From QHXM01 sp032160705 (GTDB taxonomy: Bacteria; Acidobacteriota; Blastocatellia; Pyrinomonadales; Pyrinomonadaceae): DNA of 64,000 nt. Of the stretch, positions 49,777 to 63,400 are shown piece after piece. How positions within the stretch are numbered: the stretch's first letter is position 1; every line of letters begins with the position of its first letter. The position numbers and the translations under genes were made by a program. The notes below the pieces were generated by a model, which saw nothing but the letters and a program-made list of their open reading frames with translations, did not search any database and was not told where the DNA came from. Location of the stretch: contig JAVHVE010000068.1 in the NCBI GenBank assembly GCA_032160705.1, positions 1 to 64,000 of the forward strand, in the 5' to 3' direction.

Positions 49777-50304
49777 ATGGCAGACCCTTTTGTAGCTGAA
49801 ATTCGTATCTTCCCTTTCAACTTCGCGCCGAAAGGCTGGGCATGGTGTGACGGCCAATTAATGCCCCTTTCGCAAAACACGGCACTGTTCTCCCTGCTCG
49901 GAACAACCTACGGCGGAGATGGTAAGTCAAACTTCGCGCTCCCCGATTTGCAGGGACGCGCCCCGATGCATCCGGGGCAGGGGCCGGGGCTCTCTTTGCA
50001 CGATCTGGGTGAAACGGGCGGTTCGGAGACGGTGACTCTGCTTGTGTCGGAGATGCCTGCGCACCCACACGCGCTGATGGCCTCAAGTGATCCGGCGGAC
50101 AATAACGTGCCTGCCGGGAAAGCGGCTGCGCCGCCGCTCGGTCGCGGCAATAACTTGTACAACGCAGCGACTACGCCGCTCGTGCAAATGAATCCGGTCG
50201 AGATAGCACCCGCGGGCGGAGACTCGCCGCATAATAATATGATGCCGTACCTGACGTTTTACTTCTGTATCGCGCTTCAGGGTGTATTCCCCCCGCGCAC
50301 TTAA
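49777..50304 (+). CDS. Tail-collar domain protein (Mdp-type), copy 3
   Basis: 175 residues, AAGGAGG before the ATG. FVAEIRIFPFNFAPKGWAWC, LLGTTYGGDGKSNFALPDLQ, GRAPMHPGQGPGLSLHDLGE, GGDSPHNNMMPYLTFYFCIA. An 84-base gap without a gene separates it from copy 2. It is the copy closest to the decayed remnant at 51026. Confidence 0.93.
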   Translation: MADPFVAEIRIFPFNFAPKGWAWCDGQLMPLSQNTALFSLLGTTYGGDGKSNFALPDLQGRAPMHPGQGPGLSLHDLGETGGSETVTLLVSEMPAHPHALMASSDPADNNVPAGKAAAPPLGRGNNLYNAATTPLVQMNPVEIAPAGGDSPHNNMMPYLTFYFCIALQGVFPPRT

Positions 50305-50310
50305 GACGTT

Positions 50311-50922
50311 GTGCAAACCTCAGTAGAATATTTCCGCTCCGAAGTCCCAGCAGGAATATCCGGCTCATGGGCGGTCGAGAAAGTTGCGATCCCGTCCCGT
50401 GAGTACGACGCGGCGGCTGATCCCCGACCTGACTGCTTTAAGTTCAGGCCGGGGATTTACACCTGCCTGCGCCGCGGCCCGACACACTTCATGACGGACC
50501 TCTACGACGAGTGGTGGACGCAGCGAACCGCTATCGCGGAGGCCCGCGCGCGCGGCGGGGATGTGCTAATCACCGGCCTTGGCCTCGGCCTCGTCGCCGA
50601 ATCCATGCTGCGACCCGCCGAGAGCAGAGTGAACCGAATCACCATCATAGAGCTTTCGCCCGATGTCATCCGGCTGGTAGCACCTTATCTACACTCGCGC
50701 TACCCTGGGAAAATTGAGATCATAGAGGCCGACGCCTTCACGTGGGAGTCGCCCCGGCATGCGCGCGGCTTCACCGTCGCCTGGCACGACATCTGGCCCG
50801 ATCCCTACACCCCGGAGAACGACGTGGAGATGGCGCGGCTTGAGGAGCGCTACAGGCCCTGGTGCGACTGGCAAGGCTTCTGGCCGAGGATGTATCTGGA
50901 AGCGCTTGCCCCTCAAACGTAG
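50311..50922 (+). CDS. Spermidine-synthase-like class I methyltransferase-fold protein
   Basis: 203 residues from a GTG six bases after copy 3. Rossmann core: GDVLITGLGLGLVAESML (nucleotide loop G-L-G-L-G), ITIIELSPDVIRLVAPYLHS, KIEIIEADAFTWESP, FTVAWHDIWPDPY. These match spermidine-synthase-like folds, but polyamine-site residues cannot be confirmed. The tight spacing places it in the tail-collar operon, which hints at modification of those proteins or of a shared ligand; this is inference. Confidence 0.75.
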   Translation: MQTSVEYFRSEVPAGISGSWAVEKVAIPSREYDAAADPRPDCFKFRPGIYTCLRRGPTHFMTDLYDEWWTQRTAIAEARARGGDVLITGLGLGLVAESMLRPAESRVNRITIIELSPDVIRLVAPYLHSRYPGKIEIIEADAFTWESPRHARGFTVAWHDIWPDPYTPENDVEMARLEERYRPWCDWQGFWPRMYLEALAPQT

Positions 50923-51413
50923 AAAATGATTTAAATCTCTGCGTGCTCTCTGTGTCTCTGTGGTGAACTTCAACTTATCCCCAATTCAATTTTAAATTGA
51001 CCCACCGCCAGAGCGTTGAAGTCAACAGCCACACAATAATATGCAATCGTACCTGACCGATTAGCCCCATAACTATTTAAAAAAGCCCTATAGGCTTGTC
51101 GTCACCCCCCATTTTGTGTTATTTTTCCTACTCCTTCGGGAGACCTTCAAACAGGTGCTCTCACTTCCAATCACGCCATCGAAGAGAATTGAGAGAAAGA
51201 GCAAGCTTTTCGGGTTGAATGATGCGGGGCATTAACGATTTGCCTCATAACCTATTTCTGCAAGGCATCTGCAATTTTGTGTTCGTGAAAGTCCCGACAG
51301 ATCATTTAGCCTGATTCACCAAAATTGCACCACGATCAACTTTAGGACCCCGTCCGTTTCCCCCTCGGCACTGCCCTCGTAGCCTGCCGGTGGCAAGATT
51401 TGTAAGGAGAGTC
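50923..51413. other. Intergenic region before the giant gene
   Basis: 491 bases without a functional gene. Contains a one-sided CTCTGTG repeat (50937-50967), the tail-collar remnant (51026-51064), and AT-rich DNA up to 51300. TAAGGAG before the ATG at 51414 is the ribosome site of the giant gene. Confidence 0.5.
51026..51064 (+). pseudogene. Remnant of a fourth tail-collar gene
   Basis: Twelve codons plus stop read QPHNNMQSYLTD, matching the C-terminal GGSxPHNNMxPYLT motif of the three intact copies, most closely copy 3 (SPHNNMMPYLTF). Upstream stops leave nothing else of the gene. Confidence 0.6.
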
Positions 51414-54400
51414 ATGAGTCGTCTATCCTCCAGCCCTTCGCCTGGATTTTTCCGGGTTCTCACCGTCAGTCTTCTCTCTTTCGCAATCTTGACCATGCCC
51501 CTCGCAGGAGCGGCGAAAGCTCTTCCCGTCAACACCACACCGGCTTCGACCGAAGCAGGAGCTAAGAGTTCGAGCAACGTAGAGAGTTTGAACGGCGCAA
51601 AGAGTTCGGGGGAAGTAAAAAGCTCCAACGAAGTTTCGTGGGAAGGTGCGAAAGCGGAAGGTGCTTTCAACGTTCAGCCCTGGGCGCTGCTTGCTCCCAC
51701 AGCAGGGTTGATGACGGCCAGCATGGTTGACTCCATCGCTAACGACGTAAACAGCGACGGCAACGTAGACCCCGGCGACCAGATCGGCTATCTCGTCCAG
51801 CTCGAAAACCAGACCGGGAATCCCGCGACCGGCCTCTCCTTCAACGTTCCCATTGACTCGCATACGACGCTCTTTCCCAACTCCGTCCGAAGCACGCCTG
51901 TCGCCTTTGACCAGATTACCCCGCCGGTCTCGACCAACGAGGACACGCCGGTCACCGTCACCTTGAGCGGTCAGGACCCGGACGGAAGCCCCTTGACGTT
52001 CAGCATCGTCACGGCGCCGCTCGCGGCGAAGGGCACGCTCGACACTTCCAATCTCGCCTCCTCGACGACCTGCGCAGGAGACGGCGTCTGCACGGCCACC
52101 GTGACCTACACGCCTGTCGCGAACGTCAACGGCACGGACAGTTTCACTTTCAAGGTCAACGACGGAACGTCTGATTCCAATCAGGTGGGCACGGTCTCGG
52201 TCACGGTCAACGCTGTCAACGACCAACCCATCTTCACGCCTCCTGCCGGTAATCCGGCGGCGGTTGACGAGGACTTGGGCGCGCAGTCGGTCGCGAACTT
52301 CATCACCGGCATCAGACCTGGCCCAGCTACCGCAACCGACGAGAATGGACAGGTCGTCAGCGTTGTCATTGACAACAACTCCAATCTCCCTCTTTTCTCA
52401 AGCGCACCGGTTATCAATGTCGTCGGGGCATTCCCCAATCAAACAGGCACGCTCACCTTTACCTCGGCACCCAACCAGAATGGCACCGCAGTCATTAAGT
52501 ATCACTTGCACGATAATGGCGTGAACACCAACGGCGGGAACCCGGATAACCCGACGCAACCGGACACGCTTGCAACCCAGAAAACATTTACGATCACGAT
52601 CAACCCCGTGAATGATAAGCCGGTGGTAACTGCGCCGACGGGCATCATTGTGCAGTCCAACATGAAGAGGACAGGACTTGGCGGCCTCCTCGCGAATGTG
52701 ACCGATGCCGATAGCGGAGTGAACGGCTGCACGCCGACGCCTTTCAAGGTTAAGGCCGGGAGCATCAGCGTGACCAATCCGGTCGGGGGCACGGTTGAAG
52801 ATCTGGATGTGAACACGGGGGCGTTTTCCTTCAACCCGCCGCCGGGCTTCACTGGCGGCAATGTGACGTTTACCTACCAGGTGACCGACAACGGCTGTCC
52901 GGGGACTGCCGATAGTGACCCCGTCACCGTGTCAATCGCCGTCCAGGGGCCAGTGATCTGGTTCGTCGATCCTAACCTCGGCAGCGACGGGGACGGACGA
53001 TTGTCCAGTCCGTTCAAGCTCCTGCAGTCAGCAGTCCTCAAATTGAATACTCTCGTCCCGAACCAGCGCATCTTTGTGAAACAGGGAACCACAGAGATTA
53101 TGACTCTTTCCAACACTAATCCGGGTTTCCCTAACACTGTCACACTAACAGGTGCTGGAACTCAGGCAGGAGCCGACTGGTTGATCGGAGAAGGCGCTCT
53201 CGGGTCAGACTTCGATACGTTAATGGGGCTGACGGGGGCCCTGGCTGTACCGGCGAACACCATCGCCCGACCAGGTATTAACGGAACCCGCCCGATCATC
53301 CGTAGTACCGTGGCGATGAAAGACAACACGGTGGTGCGCGGCCTGAATATAAATGTCACCACTGCGGCTGCGGGGACCAAGGGGCTTACTGCGACCGGCC
53401 CCTTTGGGGCTGGCAGCGTGCTGGCGATCAGCGACGTTAACGTCACCTCGGTTGCCGGTAACGCGGTTGACATCAGCAGCGCCGGGACGATGTCCTACAC
53501 CGGCTCAGACAATAACATTACTTCAGGATCAGGGATGGCAGTCAATATCAGTAGCACTACCATCGGGGCTGGCAACGTCACGTTCAAGAGCATCGCTCAC
53601 AACGGCAACAATACGGCTATCAACCTGAGCGGCACAGGCTCCGGCACTTTCACCGTCACCGGCACGGGCACGACCGCCGGGTCCGGCGGCACGATTCAGA
53701 ACATCGTGGGATCAGACGCCGTCAAGCTGAATACTACGGGTGGCCTGGTGACGCTCAATAACATGGTCATCCAGGACATCACCGCCTCAACCGACGCCAC
53801 GGATGCCAATGATAAACGCACGAACGTGGATGCCATCCAGGGCCAGACGGTCAACGGCGGACTGACGCTCAACAACGTCCAGATCCAGCGCATCAGCGAC
53901 GACGGCATCAACGGCAGCGTTGATGGATTGAACCCCACGGCGACGGTCTGGAACGGTCTGACAATCACGAACTGCACCATTCAGGACACGAACCGTTTCA
54001 ACGTCGCCAGCCACGCCGACGCGCAGGTCGAGGGGGCGGTCTACATCTTCGGGATCAAGGGAACAGTGTCCGTGACCGGCAGCACTTTCCAGCGCGCGGG
54101 CAGCGGCCTCGACCTGACGACCGACACGAGCGGCACGCTCGATATGACCGTGCAGAGCAACAGCTTCCTCACTCTCTACAAGGAGACGGGCGGCACGGGC
54201 AGTGTCGGGAACTTTGGCATCAGTGTCTTGCAAAAGGGTACGCTCGCCTCAGTCGTTCGCATCGGTGATCCCAACGACGCCAACGCCGCGCTCGGCAACA
54301 CGTTCACAAATGGCGGTCGTCTGGCTTCGATCCGCGTCATCTCCGACACTGCGACGAGCGGCAACATGAAGGCCGAAATCTCCCGCAACACCTTCACCTA

Positions 54401-57400
54401 CACCGACCACTCGACGCCGGGGGTCGCTGCCGGAAGCACTTTCTACAACTTCCCGCAGGGCGGCGTGCTGCTGCGCACCGTCGGCAACGCGTCCAACTCG
54501 GCGACCGCCAAGTATGATGGCGTCTTCTCCCACAACACATTCAATCAGGCGATGCACGCCGACGGCGGCATCGGCCAGCTCAGCATCATCATGGAGAGTG
54601 GCGTCAGCCAGTTCAACGTCCACGACAACTCCTTCGGTTTGCCGTGGGACGCGCCGGTCGAACTGAGGGCTGACGGCCAGTCCGGTAAACAGACAAGTTG
54701 CGCAGTGCTCTTCCAGAACAACACGTATCCTGACGGCACGGTGGGCGTCGCTGGCGACGACCTCGGCGGTCCGTCGCCGTATGAAGGCTTCTTCGTAGCG
54801 GTTCGGAACAACGGGAAACTCGATCTGACGATGAAGAACGAGACCCTGCCGCTGACTGACAACTCATCCGCACTTAACACCAGCTTCTACACCCAGACGA
54901 CGGCTCACTCTAACGTCTTCAATCTATTCTTACAGAACATTCAGTCGCCCCGCGGATTCCGCCTGGCGCAAACCGCTCCCACGGCGTTCAATCTATACCG
55001 TAACGGGTCGGCGTCAGGAACTGCTCAAGGGGTACTTCAGGACAACGGAGATAGAGGCGGGGGCGCTATTGACACCACGAATCCGCCAACGGTCACGCAG
55101 TTTGGCGCGATCACGCTATCGAACACCGCGCCGGTGCTACCGAACATCACAATTTCGTCCTTCAAGACAGAGCAGACTGACCAGCGCGACTACCTGGCCC
55201 AGCTTGATAATACTTCCCGGATCGGAAGCACTGATTCCCTGTTCGCGTTCTTAAACATCAAGACCGACTTCTCTTCAATCTCAGAAGACCTCGATAACCT
55301 GACGCAGGCAGCCCGGAACGAACTCGCGGCTGACAATACCCAATCAGCGCAACTCGTCGCGGCGTCGAAATACATCGTCAACAGCGAAGCCCTGTTCTTT
55401 AACGCGAGCTACGCGGCAAGCGCGTCTGACACTCCGTTGAATCATGTAACTGAAGCACAGAAGACCGAAGAGACAACAGCCTTCGCACGCCTGTGGAATG
55501 ACACCGCGCCGCTCTCTGCAACACGCCAGGCCGAAAGTACGAATGCGGTTTACGTCAGCCGCAACGACTCGACGCAGGCTGATTCAATTTTCAAGAAAGT
55601 TTCCTACCAGCCTTCCGCAGACAATAAGTCGGAAAGCGATGCTGAGACACTGCCCAGCGAAGATGTCAGTCTGAGCCACGGCACGAGTGTGCGCGCGAAA
55701 CAGAGTGATTACTTCGCGGCCACACTCCCGATGCTTGCGCCGACACCCATCGGCTCATTCCCCATCAACGGAAAGGGCACAGGCTTCTCCTTGCCCAACG
55801 GCAAGACCACCACGATCACCTTCAAGGTGACGGTCAACAATCCGCCGGGCTTTTCCGGGCCGACCTCGAACAAGGTTTCTCAGCAGGGCACGCTCTCGGG
55901 CGCGTTCACCGGCAACCCGCTTGTGACGGACGACACCGACACTGGCACTACGAACGACGCGACCGTCACGACGGTTGACCTTCCAGACACGACGACGACT
56001 GTCAGCTCATCTCAGAACCCGTCATTCGTCGGACAGAACGTGACCTTCACGGCGATTGTCGAATCTGCGGGCGGCACGCCCACAGGCTCCGTGCAATTCA
56101 GGGACGGCCCAACTCTCACGGGCACAGCCCTTGGCTCGCCGGTTCCGCTCACTACCGTAGGTTGTCCGGCAGGTAAAGCCTGTGCGACCACCCCGAATAT
56201 TTCCAATTTAACAGCGGGCCCGCACACCATCACCGCCGACTATATAAACAGCGACGGCAATTTTGACTTGAGCACAGGTAAACTGCTGCCCGATCCTCCG
56301 GGACAGACTGTCAATAACAAGACGGCGACGACGACGACGGTTCTCTCTTCGCTTAATCCGTCAAACGCCGGCGATGCTGTCACTTTCACCGCTCGTGTCA
56401 ACTCGGCCTCCGCGACCGGCACGGTGCAGTTCTGGGATGGACCTTCCGGCACGGGCACAGCCCTTGGCTCGCCCGTTTCACTTACGACCGTCGGCTGTCC
56501 GACAGGAAACGCCTGCGCCAGCACCGCCGCCATCTCCAATCTAACGGCGGGCGCACACACTATCACCGCCGACTACAGCGGCGATGTGCAGTTCATCGCC
56601 AGCACAGGCAAACTGCTGCCTGACCCTCCGGGACAGACCGTTAACAAGAAGGCAACCACGACCGTGGTCAGCTCAACGCCGAACCCGTCGAACATCGGGC
56701 AATCGGTGGCGCTGACTGCGACCGTTTCGGGGTCGGGCGGCACGCCCACCGGCAACGTGCAGTTCAAGGACGGCGGAAGCGACATCGGCTCGCCGCAGGC
56801 CCTGAACGGCAGCGGCGTCGCCACGCTCAACACCTCGTTCTCGTCCGCCGGCGCGCACCAGCTCACGGCCTACTACCTGATCGGCGACAGCGCGTTCCTC
56901 CCGAGCGACAGCTCGGCCACGCCCTACACGCACAACGTCAACACGTGCAATGCGTCCGCGGTCGTCACCAAGACCGCAGACGACGGCAGTTCGGGCACGC
57001 TGCGCAACGCCATCGGCAGCGTCTGCGTCGGAGGCACGGTCACCTTCGATCCGACGTTGACCTCAGGCGGTCCGGCGACGATTACATTGTCGAGCGAACT
57101 GGCGATTACTCAGGACGTCACAATCACTGGTCCGGGCGCGTCATTGCTGACCGTTGACGGAAATAACACGAGCCGCGTCTTCAATATCTCCGCAGGCATC
57201 GTCAACATCTCCGACATCACGATCACGAAGGGCCGCGCGCCAGACGGCACTGCCGGAACAAACGGTACGGCAGGCACGCCTTCCGGCGCCAACGGTAGCC
57301 CGGGCACCGACAATAGCGCTAATGCGGGTGTGGCAGGCGGCAACGGTGGCGACGGCACGCCGGGCGGCAACGGCGGCAACGGCGGCAACGGTGTCGACGG

Positions 57401-60400
57401 TGGTAATGGCGGCGCCATTCTCAACGCCGGCACGCTCACGCTGAGCGGCGTGGTAGTCAGTAACAGCCAGGCAGGCAACGGCGGCGTTGGCGGCGTTGGC
57501 GGCAATGGTGGCAATGGCGGCAATGGCGGCAAGGGCGGCAATGGCGGTGCTGGCGAGAACGGCGGCAACGGCGGCAACGGCGCGAACGGCGGCAACGGCG
57601 GCAACGCTGGCAACGGCGGCGCTGGCGGTCGCGGCGGCGCAATCTATAACGGCGGCACGCTGACCCTGGTCAACAGCACAATCAGCGGCAGCCAAACAGG
57701 ATCGGGCGGCGCGGCTGGCGCGGCCAGTACTCCTGGCGCCGGCGGCGCGGCTGGCGCGGACGGTACTCCTGGCGCCGGCTGGCCTGGCGCGGCTAGCCCA
57801 CCCAGCGCCACCGCAGGTGTGGCAGGCTCAGCCGGTTCGGCAGGCTCAGCCGGCTCGGACGGTCACGGCGGCGGCGTCTTCAATGCCGGCACACTGACTC
57901 TGACGGGCAGCACGATCAGCGGCAACACGGCGACGGCCAATGGCGGCGGTATCGCCGAGACCGGTACGGCTGGCATGACGCTGATGAACAGCACGATCAG
58001 CGGTAACTTCGCCAACAATGACGGCGGCGGCTTGTACCAGGACAGCAGCGGCACGGCCACGCTCACCAGCGTCACCATCACTAACAACCGTGCCGACAAC
58101 GACACTTCGACGGCTGGCACTGGTGGCGGCATCAACCGCGTTAGCGGCACGGTCACGTTAAGAAACACGATTGTCGCCGGCAACATTGTGGGCGGCAGCC
58201 CGAGTACGACTGCCGATGACATCGCCGGCTCGGTTGATACCACGAGCGCCAGCTCCTTCAACCTGATCGGCACGGGTGACGGAGGACTCACCACCGCGAA
58301 CAACAACCAGGTCGGCGTCGCCGACGCCAAGCTTGGCCTACTCGCCGACAACGGCGGCCCGACCAAGACGCACAAGCTGCTTGACACCAGCCCGGCGCTC
58401 GAGAAGGGGAATAAGTTTGCCCTGACGACGCTCAGCGGCAGCGGTATCGCTGATGCGGTGACAACTAGTTTCGACGTCGCAGACGCGAGCGCGATCCCCG
58501 CGGGGGTCGGCTTTACTATCCTGGTAGACGCCGAACAGATGGTCGTAATTAGTAAGTCGAGCAATACGCTGACCGTTACGCGGGGCGCCGGGGGCACGAC
58601 TGCGGCTGCCCACTCGGCGGGCGCGAGCGTGTATCCCGCTTTCGATCAGCGCGGCTTCGCGCGCACGGCTGACTACGACAGTGTCGCGCCGATTTCTCTG
58701 TATGACGACACCGACATCGGTGCCTTCGAAAGACAGAGCCCGGCGGCGACGATCACGAAAGCCTTCGGACCCAGCGCGATTCAATCGGGTGGCACATCCA
58801 CCGTCACCCTGACGCTGACCAATCCGAACGATACGGCCCTGACCAACGCCTCGTTCACCGATACGCTCTTCAACATGAGCGCCATCGGCGGCAACGTGAC
58901 AGGCACCTGTGTCGGCACGAACCCGAACACGCTCAACGCGAATGACACAGCGCTGAGCTTCAGCGGGATCACAATCCCGGCCAACAGCAGTTGCACGGTC
59001 AAGTTCGACGTGACCAGCAGCATAGCCGGTGCCAATCCCAACACGACTTCGGGTGTGAGCACGGCAGAGGTACCGACTGGCGGCAACCCGAGCAACACGG
59101 CGAACCTGCAAGTCTTCTCGGGTGTGACCATAACGAAGGCCTTCGGCCCGAACGCGATTCAATCGGGCGGCACTTCCACCGTCACACTGACGCTGACTAA
59201 CGCGAACGCCGGGGCGCTCACCAACGCCTCGTTCACAGACACGCTCGTCAACATGAGCGCCGTGGGCGGTGCGGTCGGCGGCACGTGCGTCGGCACGACG
59301 CCGAACACGCTGGGGGCGGGCACAACCGCGCTCAGCTTCAGCGGGATTACCATTCCGAGCAGCGGTAATTGCACGGTGACGTTCGACGTGACGAGCAGCG
59401 CGATGGGCACGCATCCGAACTCGACCTCGGGCGTCACGACAGACCAGACTACGCTCGGCACCGGAAGTGGTGCGGTGAGCCTGACGGTCTTCGCGTCGCC
59501 GACGATAGCGAAGGCATTTAGCCCCGTCACGATTGCGACGGGCGGCAGCTCGACCGTCACGCTGACGCTGACGAACCCGAACGCGGCTGATCTGACCAAT
59601 GCCTCGTTCACAGACACTCTGGTCAACATGAGTGCGGTGGGCGGTGCGGTGGGTGGCACGTGCGTCGGCACGTCGCCGGGTACACTGAGCGCGAACGCAA
59701 CCGCGCTCAGTTTCAGCGGGATTACGATCCCTGGCACGGGCAGTGGGACCAACACTTGCACAGTCACATTCGATGTCAAGAGCAGCACACTCGGCTCAAA
59801 TCCAAACGCCACTTCGGGTGTAACTACCGCGCAGACTCCGATTGCCGGTGTGGCGAGCAATTCCGCGAGCCTGACGGTTCTGGCACCGCCGACCGTTGTG
59901 TCAATCAAACGGGACAGCACCAACCCGACGAATGCAGCTTCCGTCAACTTCAAGGTCACCTTCAGCAGAGCAGTGACCGGCGTTAACAATTCCTTGCCGT
60001 TCTCCGACTTTAGTGTCACGACCCCCGTCAGCATTACCGACGCGGAGGTGACCGGCGTGACCGGCTCGGGCGACACCTACATCGTAACCGTCAGCACGGG
60101 CACGGGCGACGGCACACTGCGGCTGAACGTTGACGACGACGACTCGATCAAGTCGGACGACGCGGCGGCAATTCCGCTCGGCGGCTCGGGCGTCGGCAAC
60201 GGCAGCTTCACGACCGGCGAGGTCTACACCGTTTCCAAGTCCGACCCCTTCGTCCTCTCCATCAAACGGGTTGAGTCAAGTCCGACAAACGCAGGCACTG
60301 TTCACTTCACCGTCACCTTCAGCAAGCCCGTGACGGGCGTTAACATTGCTCCGAATTCGGATTTCGTTTTGACGAAGACCGGCAACATTACCGGCGAATC

Positions 60401-63400
60401 TATCACCGGCATCAGCGGCGCGGGCGCCGTCTACACTGTGACGGTCACCACTGGCTCGGGCGATGACGGGACACTGCGCCTCGACGTGATTGACAACGAT
60501 TCAATCGTGGACACAGGCGCGAGGCCGCTCGGCGGGAGCGGCACGGTCAACGGCGATTTCCTAGCCGGCGAAATGTTCATCATTGACAGAAAGGCACCGA
60601 CCGTGACGGTCGTAAAAGAAACAAATCAGGCAGAACCCGCAATCGGCCCGACCAACAGCACTATCATCAACTTCACCGTCACCTTCAATGAGGTGACAGA
60701 CTTCAACTCTTCCGACGTGAGCATCACGGGTGCCACGGTAGCCAACGTGACTGAGGTTTCACCTAATAACGGCATGACCTTCAAGGTCGGCGTCGAAGGC
60801 ATGACGACGAGCGGGCCAGTGACAATCACCATCCCGGCAGGCGCGGCCCTTGACAGCGCGGGCAACGGCAACACCGGACCCGTCAGCGCCACCGTGAATT
60901 ATCTCAAGGACAACTTCACCGTGTTCCAGGTCAACTCGAAGTTGGACGGGGATGACGGACAGTGCACGGCTACAGTCAATGGCTGCACGTTGCGCGAGGC
61001 CATCAACCTCGCCAACGCGGACGCCGGCGCGGAGACCATCACCTTTGACCCGGCTGTGTTCACAGCACCCGGCTCGCACATAATCAACCTGACGGCTGTC
61101 TCGGCTGAGGACGCCAATGCGGCTCTCTATATTAACGGGAGCGTAACGATTGACGGCCCCGGCGCGAACGTGCTGACGGTTCAGCGCAGCACGGCTGGCG
61201 GCACACCTGAATTCCGCATCTTCACCATCGCTTCCGGCAACAACAACGTGACCATTGAAGGGCTGACCCTCAGCAATGGGGACGCTGTCCTTCTTACTTC
61301 AGGCGGCGGTATTTTAAACAGCAGCGCAGGGACAGTGAACATTACCAACAGCACCATCAGCGGCAACACTGCCCTACAGGGCGGCGGCGTTAGCAAGGAC
61401 GGCACAGGTACGTTGAACATTACGGGTAGCACCATCAGCGGCAACACCGGTGCACAGGGCGGCGGCATCAACCTCAGCTCCACAGGCACGGTAAACCTGA
61501 CCAACAGCACTATCAGCGGCAACTCTGTTACTGACTCCGGGGGTGGTATTTCGGTAACCAATGCCACGCTGACAATCACCAACAGCACCATCACCGACAA
61601 CCGTGCTGACAGCAACAATAACAATACAGGCGCTGGCGGCGGGATATCCCGAATCAGCGGCACCGTCACCTTGCTCAGCACCATCGTCGCAGGCAATTTC
61701 AACGACGGCTTCCCAAGCACCACCACGCCCGACGACATCTCCGGCACAATGGAAGCTGCAAGCTCCTTTAACCTGATCGGCACGGGAGGCGCGGGCGGTC
61801 TGGTCAACAACAACAAAAATCAGGTCGGCGTCAGCGCCCCCGGCCTCGTCACGCTCGCATTCAACGGCGGCACGACCAAGACACACGCCCTGCAATGCGT
61901 CAGCCCGGCGATTGACAAGGGCTTCAGCTTCAGCCAGACCGAAGACCAGCGCGGCTTCCAGCGCACCTTCGACCTCGCCGACTCCATCTACTTGAACGCC
62001 GCAGCGCCCGGCAACGGAACAGACATCGGCGCACTCGAAACACAGTCGGGCGCAGGCTGCGTTCCGCTGGCGTTCCCGCCCACCCCCGCGACCTCGACCA
62101 ACGAGGACACAGCGAAGACGATTACGCTGACGGGGTCTTACGCACAGAACAACAATCTCAGCTTTACAATCACGCAGCAGCCCGCTCACGCTCCAGCCCT
62201 CGTGCCGAGCGCGCCCGTCTGCAACTTCGACGTGCCCAACTCACTGATGACCTGCACGGCCACCGTGACCTACACGCCTGCCGCGAACTACAACGGGCCG
62301 GACGACTTCAAGTTCAAGGTCAGCGCCGGCGCCAACCTCGACTCTGACATTGCTGACGTACCCGTGACGGTCAATGCCATCAACGACGCGCCGACGGTAC
62401 TGACACCACAGTCGGTGGCGACTAACGAAGACACGCCCGTGACCATCACGCTGACAGGCTCTGACGTGGACAACTCCACGCTCTCCTTCAGCATTTTCAC
62501 CGGGCCGCCGAACGGCACGCTCGGTGCTCTCGGCACGCCCACCTGTGCGGCAGGCACCTGCACAGCCACAGTGGACTACACGCCGAACCCCAACTACGGT
62601 GGGGCTGATAGCTTCACCTTCAGGGTAAACGACGGTGCGGCGAATTCCCTCAACGGCACGGTCAACATCGGTGTCAACCCGCAGAACGACTCGCCCGTCC
62701 TGGACAATTCGGGCAACATGGCGGTCACAGCCATCAACGAAGACGCCCCGGCGGACGCCACCAACAACGGTATCAGCGTCTTCGACCTGCTCGCGAGCAC
62801 TGGCACTGACCGCCTCACGGATGTGGATGTCGGGGCGAGCGAAGGCATCGCCGTCATCGGCGTTGATAACACGAACGGGACTTGGGAATTCTCGCTTAAT
62901 AACGGGACGAACTGGACGCCTTTCGGCAGCGTGGACCCGACGACCGCGCGGCTCTTGGGAGCTATCACCGTGCCCGTCAACACGACGACTCGGGTGCGCT
63001 TCATTCCAACTGCGAACTTCAACGGCACGGTCGCGACGGGTCTAACCTTCCGCGCCTGGGATCGAAGCAGCGGCGCGAGCGGCGGCCAGCTCGATGCCTC
63101 CGCGGGCGGCGGGGCCAGTCCTTTCAGTGCGGCGGTAGAGACCGCTTCGATTACGGTTAACCCCGTCAACGACGCTCCTTCGACCAGTGGGCAAACGCTG
63201 GCGACCAGCGAAGACATAGCTTTGCCAATCACGCTGACAAGCTCTGACCTTGAGACCGCCGCGGCTGACATGATCTACACGATTACGGCTCCGCCAGCGA
63301 ACGGCATACTCACAGGTACTGGAGCCAACCGCACCTACACGCCCAATTTGAACTACAACGGGCCTGATAGCTTTAAGTTCAAGGTGACGGACACCGGCGA

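Noticed and set aside
48666..50304. A prophage, because of the tail-collar proteins
   Set aside because: No integrase, capsid, terminase, sheath or lysis gene is nearby, and composition matches the surrounding chromosome.
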